Positions 24,822 through 33,709 of a stretch of DNA of 64,000 bases are shown piece after piece. The notes below the pieces were generated by a model that was not told the DNA's origin, made no database searches, and saw only the letters and a program-made list of their open reading frames with translations. The stretch is from Solwaraspora sp. WMMD406. Lineage in GTDB: Bacteria > Actinomycetota > Actinomycetes > Mycobacteriales > Micromonosporaceae. The translations under genes were made by a program, and so were the position numbers. Position 1 is the stretch's first letter, and every line of letters begins with the position of its first letter. Location: NCBI RefSeq assembly GCF_029626025.1, contig NZ_JARUBF010000001.1, forward strand, positions 248,001 to 312,000, read 5' to 3'.

Positions 24822-25319
24822 CTATTCGCCACCACTATCAGCAAAACTGTCACATGCCACCAGGAGCTCAAGAAATTCCCCGAAAGAGCCGGCAATCCGC
24901 CGAGGGATGCGCTCCTCATCGACGTAGACGACGGCAGGCTCGCCTTGAGGTCCAGATTCAGAATAATCAAGCATAACCGCATCATGACCAGCCGAAGGCA
25001 TATCACAAATGACAACACCGACGTCTGGGTAGCCCCACTCAGCAATCATGTCAGCGCTTCCGATACCGGAGCTTTCCTCGATTCCCCACTCTCCACCGAT
25101 TCCACGAATTGCGCTGATCTGAATGTGGTCGGGCGCCCACGTGGTCTCGAATGCAGTCGGGCAGCACCTGTCCCTTGGAACCCCACCGTTCCTGCGGTAC
25201 AGCAGGTCAATGTAAGCCGGAGGAAGACGCACACCCAGGAGATGCTCGGCCCGCTGAACCATCGAGGGCACCAATTGTGGGCCAGTATAGTAGTCGTCTT
25301 CCTCGAAAAGTGTGTCCAT
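24822..25319 (-). CDS. SUKH (SMI1/KNR4) family immunity protein
   Basis: 165 residues from ATG 25319. VQRAEHLLGVRLPPAYIDLLYRRNGG is the SUKH N-terminal signature, and GVVICDMPSAGHDAVMLDYS then EPAVVYVDEE followed by GSFGEFLELL give the core strands and last helix. SUKH proteins neutralise nuclease toxins of polymorphic systems. The start is only 10 bases after the Rhs toxin stop, a classic toxin-immunity arrangement, and SUKH partners are known for HNH/Endo VII-type (WHH) toxins. Codon usage is AT-richer than the toxin backbone, fitting separate horizontal origin with the toxin tip. Confidence 0.9.
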   Translation of the reverse strand: MDTLFEEDDYYTGPQLVPSMVQRAEHLLGVRLPPAYIDLLYRRNGGVPRDRCCPTAFETTWAPDHIQISAIRGIGGEWGIEESSGIGSADMIAEWGYPDVGVVICDMPSAGHDAVMLDYSESGPQGEPAVVYVDEERIPRRIAGSFGEFLELLVACDSFADSGGE

Positions 25320-25329
25320 ATCCCACCCG

Positions 25330-28300
25330 CTACTTGAAGCCACCAGTATGTCCCGTCTTTGCGTGGACGGTTCGATCAACGAGCTGCATGAGCCCTTTGT
25401 CTTGATGATGATGCCACGTGTACCCAGTCGGCGTACTGGAGAGCCCAGCTGCCCGATTAGCGCGGGCGAAATCAGTCGAACGATTACCCGAAAGCGTGAT
25501 TCGAACATCTGGCACAGATGGATGCCGTACGGACGAAAAATCGGGAAAACCATTCCTATCGAATGGGATACCAGTGACGGGATGCGCGCTTCCCGCCAAT
25601 GCCCCGTTGCGAACCTGCGGCACGCCTCCCGACGCGCATGCACACGTCGATGGATGCCCTTGGACCGAACCACCACAATTGTGCACCAGTACCGGCGTGT
25701 CGCCGGACATCACATAGTACGTGTGGATGTCGGCGATGGTGAGGTTGTGGACGGTGCGGGTTTCGTTCCAGGCTCGGATGGCGGTTATCTGCACATGGGT
25801 GCCGGCGGCGGTTCGCAGAAGCTGGCCGACTACGAGGTCGGCGGCGTCGACCCATTCGTTGAGCTCGGGGATCCAGAAGGGGTGTTTGTCGGTTGCGACG
25901 ATCGTGGCGGTTGGTTCGTTGTCCTGGATGGTGATGGCGACGAGGTTCTTTTCACCGTTTCCGGTGATGGTGTCTGTGACTTGTTTGGGGGCGGTTTCTC
26001 CGGTTTCGGGGTCGGTGGCGAGGACGGTGTCGCCAACTTCGACCTGCTCGATGGGTTTGGTGGTCCCGTCGGCCATGAGAACCGGCGTACCGGGGATGAA
26101 GCTGTTTTTGCATGCACTCAGCTGGAGCCGGTGGCCGGTGCCTGCCCCGAATCCGCTGCCTCTTCTTTTGCCGCCGCCGCTGACGACGCCGACCCCGTCG
26201 AACATGCCGTACACGATTCCGATTAGAAAAATGTTGTCGTCAGCCACCTTCATGCGGAAGTCGTTGCTGCAGTAGCCCTTCTCGCAGATCTGCAGCAGGA
26301 CAATGGTAGCTTCGACGTCGGTTTGAGCCGGATCACAGTTTAGGGTGTTTCCGCAGTAGAAATCGCCGTAACACCATTGGTCGCCATGGCAGTGCTCAGC
26401 CAGATACCCCACCAGCGCGGCGGCGTCGGGCCCACCCGGTGGGACCGGATAGCCGTTCAGGAGGACTTGACCAAATCCGTCGGCCTCGACCTCATATCTC
26501 TCATTCTCGACGATCGTTTTCGGGACGAACTTGTCAGGTGACGCGTATTTGGGCGGGTTACCGTGCACTTTGTTTTTGTCGTAGGACCTCAGGTGTCCGT
26601 CGTTGTCGGCTGTCGGGTACAGGCCGGTCGGGTCGGAGAAGGTGGTGGGGTTGTTGTTGGCGTAGGCGTAGCCGTTCATCTGCTGCGGGTCCGTCAGGTC
26701 CATGAGGGGGTCGACGGTGGTGAAGCGGCCGTGTGCGGGGTCGTAGAGGCGGGCGCCGATGTGGGTGAGGCCGGTGGGGTCTTGGGTGCCGCCGAGGAAG
26801 CCTTTGTCGCCGGGCCAGCCGGCCGGGGGTGGGGTGGTGCGGGGGTTGCCGAAGGGGAGGGTGCGGCGGTGGGTGAGGTCGAGGGTGGTGGGGTCGATGG
26901 CGATCTGGTGGGTGCCGTGGTGGTCGGGCACGAGCCAGGTGAGGCCGGTGACGGTGCGGACGGCGACGGTGGCACCGTTGTGGTGGTAGTAGCGGGTGCC
27001 GTCGATCTGGCCGTTGGCGTTGGTGCGGCGGAGTTCGGTGTGGCCGAGGTAGAGGGTGGTGCCGGTGTCGTCGCGGCGGAGGAGCCGGTTGCCTGAGGTG
27101 TCGTAGACGTAGGTGGTGTCGAGGCCGGTCTGCGTGGTGGCGGCGAGACGGCCTTCCGGATTGTAGGTGTGGGTTTGGGTGACGCCGTCGACGGTCCGTT
27201 CGTCGGTGTGTCCGCCGGTCGTGTAGGTGAAGGTGTCGGTGCGGGTGGTCTCACCGATGTAGTCGACCTCGGTGACGGCGTGCGGCTGAGGATTGGTGGG
27301 GGTGGGGTAGGTGTAGGTGGCGGTGGTGGACCCGGTCGCCGTCCAGGTGGTTTCGGTTTCCCGGTTGCCGGTGGCGTCGTCGTATTCCCATTGCTGCCGG
27401 TAGGGGTCGGCGCCGGTGCGTTGGGGGTTGGTGCAGGGGGTGGTGGTCTGGGTCCAGGCGTCGGTGAGGCGGCGGAAGTTGTCGTAGGTGAAGCATTCGG
27501 TCTGGTCCGCGACACCGGCTGTTTCGCCGGCCATGGAGGTGATGTTGCCGGCGGGGTCGTAGGTGTAGGTGGTGGTGGCCGCGTCGTCCCAGGTGTTCGG
27601 GGTTGTTTGGTGTTCGGTGTCGATCTGGGAGGCGGCGAGGCGGCGGGTGCCGGGCTCGACTGGTGAGGAGACCCGTACCCGGTCGGCGCCGGTGCCGAGG
27701 ATGCGTTGGGCGATCTGGCCGTCGTAGTGGTAGCTGGTCGCGGCGACGTAGGTGTCGTTTTCGGTGGTGAGGGTGGTGGGCAGGCCGGAGGCGGTGTGGT
27801 AGCCGTATTCGATTGTTTCGGCGGGGAGACCGCCGACGGCGGGGATGGTGGTGGTTTCCGGGGCGCCGTTGTCGTGGTAGCTGTGGCTGGTGGTGTAGGT
27901 GCCGGCGAGTCCGGTCTCGGCGGCGGGGATGGTGACGGTGGTGCCGAGGGGTCGGTAGCCGTCGTCGTAGGCGGTGACCGTACTGGTGTAGGTGTCGGCG
28001 CCGACATGCCGGCTGGACGAGGTCAGCAGACCGGCTCCCAAGGTGTCGTACAGCCAGGAGGCCCGTAGGGTGCCGGTGGGGTTGTCGTCGCGGAGTTCGG
28101 TGGGGCGGCCGAGGGTGTCGTAGCCGTACCAGAGGGTTTCGCCCCGGCCGTCGGTGGTGGTGACCAGCTGCCCGGCGTTGTCGTAGACGCTGGTCGAGGT
28201 GCCCGCGTCCGGGTCGATGGTCTGCCAGCGGCGGCCGAGCAGGTCGTAGTCGTAGGTCCATTGGTTGTCGGCGGGGTCGGTGACCGAGGTCAGTTCGTCG

Positions 28301-29160
28301 CGCAGGTTGTAGCCGTAGCTGGTTTCCTGGAACGCGCTGGCCGTGGTGGCGCCGTCGTGCTGGCGTAGGTGGGTCAGCCGGCCCCGGACATCCGTCAGGG
28401 TGGTGGTGGGGGTGCCGCCGGCGGGTGGGGTGACGGTGACCCGGTCACCGCCGTAGCCGGTGATCGTTTCCCACTGGAGGCTGTCAGCCGACCAGAACTG
28501 GTCCCGGATGGGTCGCCCGGCGCCGTCGTACACGGTGCGGGTCTGGGTGTCGACAGCGGTGTCGGCGAAACCGACCAGCGTCCCGGTGGGTGCGGAGGCG
28601 TTGTTGTAGAACGTCGACGTCTTGACCGGCAGGCCCCGGCCGTCGTACCGGGTGTCGACGATGGTCCGTTTGCCGTCCGGGGCGGTCGCCTGGGTCTGGC
28701 GGGGGCGGAGCAGCCCGTCGGAGATGTCGAACGCGGACACCACACCGCCCGTGGGGCTCAACGTTTTGGTCTGGATCGTCGCCGGCGCCGTCAGGGAGAC
28801 GGTGTACACGTATTCGGTGTCCGGGGTGTCGGTGGGGCCGCGTTCGGGTGCCCACACGTGGGTGAGCCGGCCGAGAGCGTCGAGCCACGCCGTGGTCGTC
28901 TTGTCGTTCGCGTCGACCGCGCTGGTCGGCAGCCCACGGGTGGTGTCCAGGGTGACCGTCGTCTCGTGGCCGGCCGGGTTCGTCGTGATCACGGTGCCGA
29001 GCAGGTCGTTGTTGTTGTGGACGTAGGTCGTGGTCGTCTCCCGGCCCAGGGCGTCACCCGCCACCTCGATCCGGCCCCACGTGTCGTAGTCGGCGGTGGC
29101 GACCATCACCCAGTCCGGACTCCCACCGGTGAAGTCGGCGACCTGCTCGACACGGGTCAC
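25330..29160 (-). CDS. Rhs/YD-repeat polymorphic toxin, C-terminal part (Hint + WHH nuclease)
   Basis: Up to 1277 residues in this frame. YD/Rhs repeats (for example TTTYTYDPAGNITSMAGET, RYYHHNGATVAVRT) lead to the Rhs core end (YDPAHGRFTTVDPLMDLTDP; NGYAYANNNPTTFSDPTGL). A pretoxin Hint domain follows near residues 1016-1160 (CKNSFIPGTPVLMADGTT to TPVLVHNC), which cleaves itself to free the tip. The tip ends GYTWHHHQDKGLMQLVDRTV then HTGGFK, the WHH motif of HNH/Endo VII nucleases. A one-base excess in a C6 run (29163-29168) puts it out of frame with the upstream ORF, which shares homologous sequence up to that point. The frame is open to 29373 without Rhs-like sequence. Confidence 0.88.
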   Translation of the reverse strand: MTRVEQVADFTGGSPDWVMVATADYDTWGRIEVAGDALGRETTTTYVHNNNDLLGTVITTNPAGHETTVTLDTTRGLPTSAVDANDKTTTAWLDALGRLTHVWAPERGPTDTPDTEYVYTVSLTAPATIQTKTLSPTGGVVSAFDISDGLLRPRQTQATAPDGKRTIVDTRYDGRGLPVKTSTFYNNASAPTGTLVGFADTAVDTQTRTVYDGAGRPIRDQFWSADSLQWETITGYGGDRVTVTPPAGGTPTTTLTDVRGRLTHLRQHDGATTASAFQETSYGYNLRDELTSVTDPADNQWTYDYDLLGRRWQTIDPDAGTSTSVYDNAGQLVTTTDGRGETLWYGYDTLGRPTELRDDNPTGTLRASWLYDTLGAGLLTSSSRHVGADTYTSTVTAYDDGYRPLGTTVTIPAAETGLAGTYTTSHSYHDNGAPETTTIPAVGGLPAETIEYGYHTASGLPTTLTTENDTYVAATSYHYDGQIAQRILGTGADRVRVSSPVEPGTRRLAASQIDTEHQTTPNTWDDAATTTYTYDPAGNITSMAGETAGVADQTECFTYDNFRRLTDAWTQTTTPCTNPQRTGADPYRQQWEYDDATGNRETETTWTATGSTTATYTYPTPTNPQPHAVTEVDYIGETTRTDTFTYTTGGHTDERTVDGVTQTHTYNPEGRLAATTQTGLDTTYVYDTSGNRLLRRDDTGTTLYLGHTELRRTNANGQIDGTRYYHHNGATVAVRTVTGLTWLVPDHHGTHQIAIDPTTLDLTHRRTLPFGNPRTTPPPAGWPGDKGFLGGTQDPTGLTHIGARLYDPAHGRFTTVDPLMDLTDPQQMNGYAYANNNPTTFSDPTGLYPTADNDGHLRSYDKNKVHGNPPKYASPDKFVPKTIVENERYEVEADGFGQVLLNGYPVPPGGPDAAALVGYLAEHCHGDQWCYGDFYCGNTLNCDPAQTDVEATIVLLQICEKGYCSNDFRMKVADDNIFLIGIVYGMFDGVGVVSGGGKRRGSGFGAGTGHRLQLSACKNSFIPGTPVLMADGTTKPIEQVEVGDTVLATDPETGETAPKQVTDTITGNGEKNLVAITIQDNEPTATIVATDKHPFWIPELNEWVDAADLVVGQLLRTAAGTHVQITAIRAWNETRTVHNLTIADIHTYYVMSGDTPVLVHNCGGSVQGHPSTCACASGGVPQVRNGALAGSAHPVTGIPFDRNGFPDFSSVRHPSVPDVRITLSGNRSTDFARANRAAGLSSTPTGYTWHHHQDKGLMQLVDRTVHAKTGHTGGFK

Positions 29161-32100
29161 CTCCCCCCTTCGTCGGGGCCGCGCCGTGGGTGGTGGCGTG
29201 GTCGTGGAACACCCGCGACTCCGACAACACCTGCCCGGACGTCGGCGCCACCTTGCAGGGACCCTCCGCGAGCTGGGTCCGGTTCGCCACCCCCACCAGA
29301 TACAGGTTGGTGTTGATGTTGCTGCTGTACCAGGTACGGGTACAGCGGTCATCAGTGGTGACGGTCGGGTCACCGAGATCGGACAGTTCGGTGCGGTAGC
29401 CGAACGTCTGATGCCACGAATGCTCCGTCTCGGACCGCCGCCAACTCGCCGTGTCGGTCACCCACGTGAAATGCCGCTCCACCCCGACCCGGACGAGCAC
29501 CGAATGGTGCACCGTCGGCACCGCCCAATGCGCCGGGTAGGTCCGTGCCCCGGTCTGCCAGCCCTCGACCGTGTACACCGACTTCGACAGCGGGATACCG
29601 CCGGCCCCGTCGAAGACGATCTCCTCCAACAGCTGACCCCGCCGCCACAGGTCGTCCCGGATCGCCTCGGACAGCGAGTTGCTCACCGTCGACACCCGGT
29701 CCTCACCCGTGTCCGTGAGGTCGAAGCTCAGCCCCCGGAAGTAGACCCGTCGCGTCTGCGACCGCATGCCGCCGCTCGTCGGGCCGACCGTCGTCGTCAC
29801 GTCGGTGTAACCCCGCCAATCCGACCACGACCGGTACGGCAACGAACTCGCGTAGACCGCCGCCCCGTTCTCGTGCCCCCACAACACCTGCGCCGACCCC
29901 GACGCCGAGCCCAACGTGTACTGGTAGTCGTGCACCACCGGCGGTGACCCACCCACCAGATCGTTCTCCACCACCTGGGTCACGATGTACTTGTTCCACC
30001 ACCCGAACCCCGCGCTGTTGTCCTCCGGCTTCCAATACTTCGGGAAACAGCGGTGGATGTTGTTGTCCGGATCCGGGAACGCCCCGCCGAACTGGCACCC
30101 CGACCCCGGACTCAGATACGTGACGTCGATCCGGCCACCCGTCTCGGTGAACACCTGCGACACCCGATACTTCCGCGGCTGCGCCATCCCCGCGTTCGGA
30201 TCGTAGTCGGCCCGCTGATCCCGCCGTGTTCCCCCGAACCGCACCTGCGGCAACACCACCGCCGGCGTCCGCGACGACCCCGTCCGGGTGATCGACTGCA
30301 ACCACAACGCCGCCGACGTGCTGTTCCCCGTCGCCGGGAACAACTGCTCCAACACCCACGAATCCACCACCGTCCGGTTCGCCCCCGGCCCCGTCCGCAC
30401 CGACGTCGACACCGACGTCAACCGCTTGTCCGACCAGAACGACGGCGCCGGATTCGACGGACACGACGACGCCGACACCCCGCAATACAGATCCCACGGC
30501 GTGTCCGGCCAGTTCGCCGCCGCAGGCGACGACGGCGCGCTCCCGCACGACGACACACACCGGTCCGACCAGGTGAACTCCACCCGCGCCGGCGGATCAC
30601 CCGCGAACCCCGTCGACGCCGTCACCCCGTAATCGATCCGCGTCAACCGGACCGCCCGGTCATACGACTGCGTCCCACCCGCGCCGAACCCCGACCGCTG
30701 CACCTCCTTCTCATAGAAATACGCCATCGCGTTCCCGTGCACATCCACCACATACGACAGAGACCACCGCCACGCCTGCCAACACGACGACACCGCGAAC
30801 CCACCCAGGTCGAAACACGGCTCACCCTGATTGTTCGCCCGCACCCGCACCGTCGCCGTCGAATTCGTCTGCACATTGCCCGGCACCGTCTCCAACCCGA
30901 AGTAATACTGGGTGCCGTCCTGCGTCGTCAACCGCCAATACTCACCCGTGTTCGACGGCAAGTCGCCCTGATCCCCGTTGTTCGACCCCGCGAACGCCTG
31001 CACCATCTCCCCGTCATCATCCGCCAACCGCCACCTGTTCGACCCGTCCCGCACCAACTCCGTCGACTTCCCACCCCACACCAGGCGCAGATTCGGCAAC
31101 CGCCAACACAAATCCCCGTTCGCCTCCGTATAGTGCGCCGGATTCTCCAGATCATCCGCACACGACCGATACGCCCGCTCGATATAACCACCCGCCCGCA
31201 GATCCCACCCCTCACCCACCGCACCCGCCTGCACATTCCGACCCGCCGTCTGCCCGTCCACCCCACCCGAGCTGTACCCCAACCCCACCCCCGGCTCCAA
31301 CCCACCCGGCACCGGCGGCACACCCATCCCGTACGACCACCCGAAATCCCCCGACGACCCACCCGACGACCACTCCGCCGACACCGACAACGGCGTCTTC
31401 GTGAAATCCCCCGTCTCCCCCGACTGCACCCCCGTCACCGCGAACACCACCGCACCACCCGACGACAACGTCGACGACTCCCCCAACCCCGAAAACACCC
31501 CACCCCGCCGCACCTGATCCACCCCCGGCGCCGCCTCCACCACCGCCGACACCACACCCGACCCGTTGTCCAACCGCGACGACACCACCGGCCGCCCCAC
31601 CCCACACCCCACACCCTCCGGCGACGTCACCACACACCCCGGAAACGCCACCACCCCCAACCGCGCACCCCAATCCCCACCAAACGCCCCCGAAAACCCC
31701 GACGTGTCCACCTCCACACCCACCCGACCCGCCCGCCACCAACCCACCATCCGCCCGCACCACCCGGAACAACACACCCGACACACCCGCCGACACCGCC
31801 ACCGACCGATCCAACACCTCCACACCCACCCGCGACACCGACCCCGAACCATCCCCAGACCCCGGCCGGCCCACCGAACCACCCTCGACCGACGGCGCCG
31901 GACCCACCGCGAAACCCGACTCACCCACCGGCACCGAATCGACCGCCGGCACATCCACCACATCCGACACCGCCACCGGCCACACCGGCTCACGCGGCAC
32001 GAACCCCGGCAACCCCGGCTCATCCCCAGCCCCAGCCGCGACCTTCGCCTCCGACACCGGCACCGACCGCTGCCCCACCCCCGGATCCCCGCCGACCCCA

Positions 32101-32248
32101 CCGGAGCCGCCACCACCCCCGGCGCCGCCAACAACGACGCCGACACCACCACCACCATCACCACCGCCACCCGACCACGAACCCCGACCCACCACCCGAA
32201 CCCACCACCACTACCAGCACGAAGACCACGACGACCCGACATCAACAC
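29054..32248 (-). CDS. Rhs/YD-repeat protein, N-terminal part (frameshifted)
   Basis: Starts MLMSGRRGLR with a signal peptide (VVMVVVVSASLLAAPGVVAAP). SpvB/Rhs-type beta-propeller sequence fills the rest (GWDLRAGGYIERAYRSCADD; WYSSNINTNLYLVGVANRTQ near the end). From about 32087 to 31730 the coding-like sequence moves to the next frame (GVGQRSVPVSEAKV ... VEVLDRSVAVSAGVSG) and then returns (VGVEVDTSGFSGAFGGDWG). The shifts fall at G4 and G3 tracts. A third shift at 29163-29168 separates it from the toxin part; past this, residues are junk to the stop at 29054. Either sequencing errors or decay. The protein would be secreted and carry the toxin tip. Confidence 0.75.
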   Translation of the reverse strand: MLMSGRRGLRAGSGGGFGWWVGVRGRVAVVMVVVVSASLLAAPGVVAAPVGSAGIRGWGSGRCRCRRRRSRLGLGMSRGCRGSCRVSRCGRWRCRMWWMCRRSIRCRWVSRVSRWVRRRRSRVVRWAGRGLGMVRGRCRGWVWRCWIGRWRCRRVCRVCCSGWCGRMVGWWRAGRVGVEVDTSGFSGAFGGDWGARLGVVAFPGCVVTSPEGVGCGVGRPVVSSRLDNGSGVVSAVVEAAPGVDQVRRGGVFSGLGESSTLSSGGAVVFAVTGVQSGETGDFTKTPLSVSAEWSSGGSSGDFGWSYGMGVPPVPGGLEPGVGLGYSSGGVDGQTAGRNVQAGAVGEGWDLRAGGYIERAYRSCADDLENPAHYTEANGDLCWRLPNLRLVWGGKSTELVRDGSNRWRLADDDGEMVQAFAGSNNGDQGDLPSNTGEYWRLTTQDGTQYYFGLETVPGNVQTNSTATVRVRANNQGEPCFDLGGFAVSSCWQAWRWSLSYVVDVHGNAMAYFYEKEVQRSGFGAGGTQSYDRAVRLTRIDYGVTASTGFAGDPPARVEFTWSDRCVSSCGSAPSSPAAANWPDTPWDLYCGVSASSCPSNPAPSFWSDKRLTSVSTSVRTGPGANRTVVDSWVLEQLFPATGNSTSAALWLQSITRTGSSRTPAVVLPQVRFGGTRRDQRADYDPNAGMAQPRKYRVSQVFTETGGRIDVTYLSPGSGCQFGGAFPDPDNNIHRCFPKYWKPEDNSAGFGWWNKYIVTQVVENDLVGGSPPVVHDYQYTLGSASGSAQVLWGHENGAAVYASSLPYRSWSDWRGYTDVTTTVGPTSGGMRSQTRRVYFRGLSFDLTDTGEDRVSTVSNSLSEAIRDDLWRRGQLLEEIVFDGAGGIPLSKSVYTVEGWQTGARTYPAHWAVPTVHHSVLVRVGVERHFTWVTDTASWRRSETEHSWHQTFGYRTELSDLGDPTVTTDDRCTRTWYSSNINTNLYLVGVANRTQLAEGPCKVAPTSGQVLSESRVFHDHATTHGAAPTKGGGDPCRAGRRLHRWESGLGDGRHRRLRHVGPDRGGG

Positions 32249-32503
32249 ACCCCCGTGAACACGACCGGCAACGTCCCGCCGACCCTAAACACCCCACCAG
32301 AAAGCTGTAAACACACCAACACAACCAGCCACCACAAACCCACCACCCAACCAGAAAACACCCCCAAAACTCACCAACAGCAACCGGCCACAGTGGATGA
32401 TCGACAGAACCACCGGAACCCTGAACCAATCAACGGCAGCGCCGGCACAGGCTGAGAACCGAGCCAAACCAAGACGACAACCACATCACCCGGACAACGA
32501 AGC

Positions 32504-32531
32504 GCCGGCCCTGCCACGAGGCAGGGCCGGC
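32504..32531 (-). terminator. stem-loop terminator after DUF397 gene
   Basis: Arms GCCGGCCCTGCC (32504-32515) and GGCAGGGCCGGC (32520-32531) with a 4-base loop, perfect over 12 pairs, 10 bases after the DUF397 stop. Similar hairpins follow the other two DUF397 copies nearby. Confidence 0.8.
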
Positions 32532-32541
32532 GGTGGGGCGG

Positions 32542-32736
32542 TCAGGCGTCGAACGTACCGGCCTTGATCTCCTGGACGAAGCCGGTCCACTGGGCCGGAG
32601 TGAACGACAGCACCGGACCGGCCTGGTCCTTGCTGTCGCGTACCTGGGCGGTGCGGTCGGCGTACCGGCCTTCCACGCAGGCGCCGTTGTGGCCGCTGCG
32701 GCTGCTCGTCCGCCACTGGTTGTCGAGTGTCTTCAT
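32542..32736 (-). CDS. DUF397 protein
   Basis: 64 residues. The DUF397 signature is clear: WRTSSRSGHNGACVEGRY, then VRDSKDQAGPVLSFTPAQW and FVQEIKAGTF. In actinomycetes these small proteins are encoded beside XRE/DUF5753 regulators (BldB/AbaA-orf type pairs) and are thought to act with them. Here the partner upstream is reduced to a 100-base remnant, so this copy is orphaned. It is nearly identical to the copy at 34686. Confidence 0.92.
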   Translation of the reverse strand: MKTLDNQWRTSSRSGHNGACVEGRYADRTAQVRDSKDQAGPVLSFTPAQWTGFVQEIKAGTFDA

Positions 32737-32836
32737 GCTGCCTCCCTGTCCCGAAGCGCCTTGATCATCTCGGCCGACGCCGCGGGCAACAGAGCCGACG
32801 CCCACAGCATGCCGAAGACCTTGGCGCGCCACGTCG
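32733..32836 (-). pseudogene. 3' remnant of a DUF5753/XRE regulator gene
   Basis: Reads AKVFGMLWASALLPAASAEM then LRDREAA and stop, matching the end of the DUF5753 copy at 34877. The stop overlaps the DUF397 ATG exactly as in that copy. Everything upstream of about 32836 is lost. Confidence 0.75.
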
Positions 32837-32919
32837 AAGCCGACCACAGAAGGAAGAGGCTGATCAAGACAACTTGAGCAAAACATTTGGCAACGTCTAT
32901 TCTTAGACACTTCGACCGG

Positions 32920-32948
32920 TTGACTCAAGGTGCTTCTCACATTACGTT
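32920..32948 (+). promoter_or_regulatory. sigma70-type promoter of the secreted six-cysteine protein
   Basis: TTGACT (32920-32925) and TACGTT (32943-32948) are separated by 17 bases, with a start codon 34-40 bases downstream. This is the clearest housekeeping-type promoter in the window. Confidence 0.65.
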
Positions 32949-32981
32949 CGGTACCCGTCACGTCATTGACACACGGGAGGA

Positions 32982-33563
32982 ATGACCTTGACCAGGAGTA
33001 TGCGTGCATCGAGCTTGGCTATCGCCCTGGCCGTCGCCTTGCTGTCGACCGGAGCGAGCGCCGTAGCCTCTCCACCGGCATCGGACCCGTCGCGGGCAGC
33101 GGCTCGGCCAGGGCTGGCGCCCGCCGGCGCGGAGGGCACGTACCTCGACGAGGAGGGCAACGTCCTGTCGATGCGGGGGCAGGACGCCGACCTGGTAGCA
33201 GGCAGTGCCCTGCTCCTTGGCTGCACACCGGGCAACGGAGCTGACTATCCGCACTACACGGCGCCTGACGTCTCGGGTCATGGAACCTACGTCAAGGGAA
33301 CGTGCACCAACAACACGGCCAAGGTCTACAACTGCTTGTACGAGTGGTACACCGACGGCACCTGGCGCCGAAAGTCGTGTTCGAGCACGGTGACGGTGAC
33401 GGCCGGCGGCGGGGCCGGGAACAGGTCCAACGCTCGGCATGTCTGTCACTCGACCAGCCAACTTATCTCCTGGCGCAATCACGAGGACGTTGACGTCATC
33501 GGCGAGATCGACGACAGCAACCGACCCTACAGGCAGGCCAACGTCTACTGCGTAGTGAACTAG
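32982..33563 (+). CDS. small secreted six-cysteine protein
   Basis: Up to 193 residues. A signal peptide (SSLAIALAVALLSTGASAVA) is followed by a Pro/Ala-rich propeptide-like stretch and a domain of about 110 residues with six Cys, spaced for three disulfides (LLLGCTPG; VKGTCTNN; VYNCLYEW; RRKSCSST; RHVCHST; VYCVVN). No family recognised. GGGAGG at 32975-32980 is too close to ATG 32982, so TTG 32988, seven bases after it, is the better start. The gene has its own promoter. Role unknown; extracellular. Confidence 0.8.
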   Translation: MTLTRSMRASSLAIALAVALLSTGASAVASPPASDPSRAAARPGLAPAGAEGTYLDEEGNVLSMRGQDADLVAGSALLLGCTPGNGADYPHYTAPDVSGHGTYVKGTCTNNTAKVYNCLYEWYTDGTWRRKSCSSTVTVTAGGGAGNRSNARHVCHSTSQLISWRNHEDVDVIGEIDDSNRPYRQANVYCVVN

Positions 33564-33709
33564 CCGTAGCGTTTACGGTGGGTTATAAAGGCTTCCGGTA
33601 GGTATGGGCGTCAGCACCTCACACCTCGCCGAGGGCGTCCCCATGGATCAAGCCGACACGCCGCCAAAGACGCTCATGGCCACTACAACTAGCGGTTTAT
33701 CATCCGACG

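Noticed and set aside
27000-28900. Several plus- and minus-strand open frames of 100-440 codons rich in Gly/Val or Pro/Thr
   Set aside because: All are shadows of the YD-repeat region of the Rhs gene, whose repetitive codons keep other frames open.
30053-32455. 800-codon plus-strand open frame rich in Arg, Pro, His and Thr
   Set aside because: Antisense to the 5' half of the Rhs gene; composition is that of a GC-skew shadow and no motif is present.
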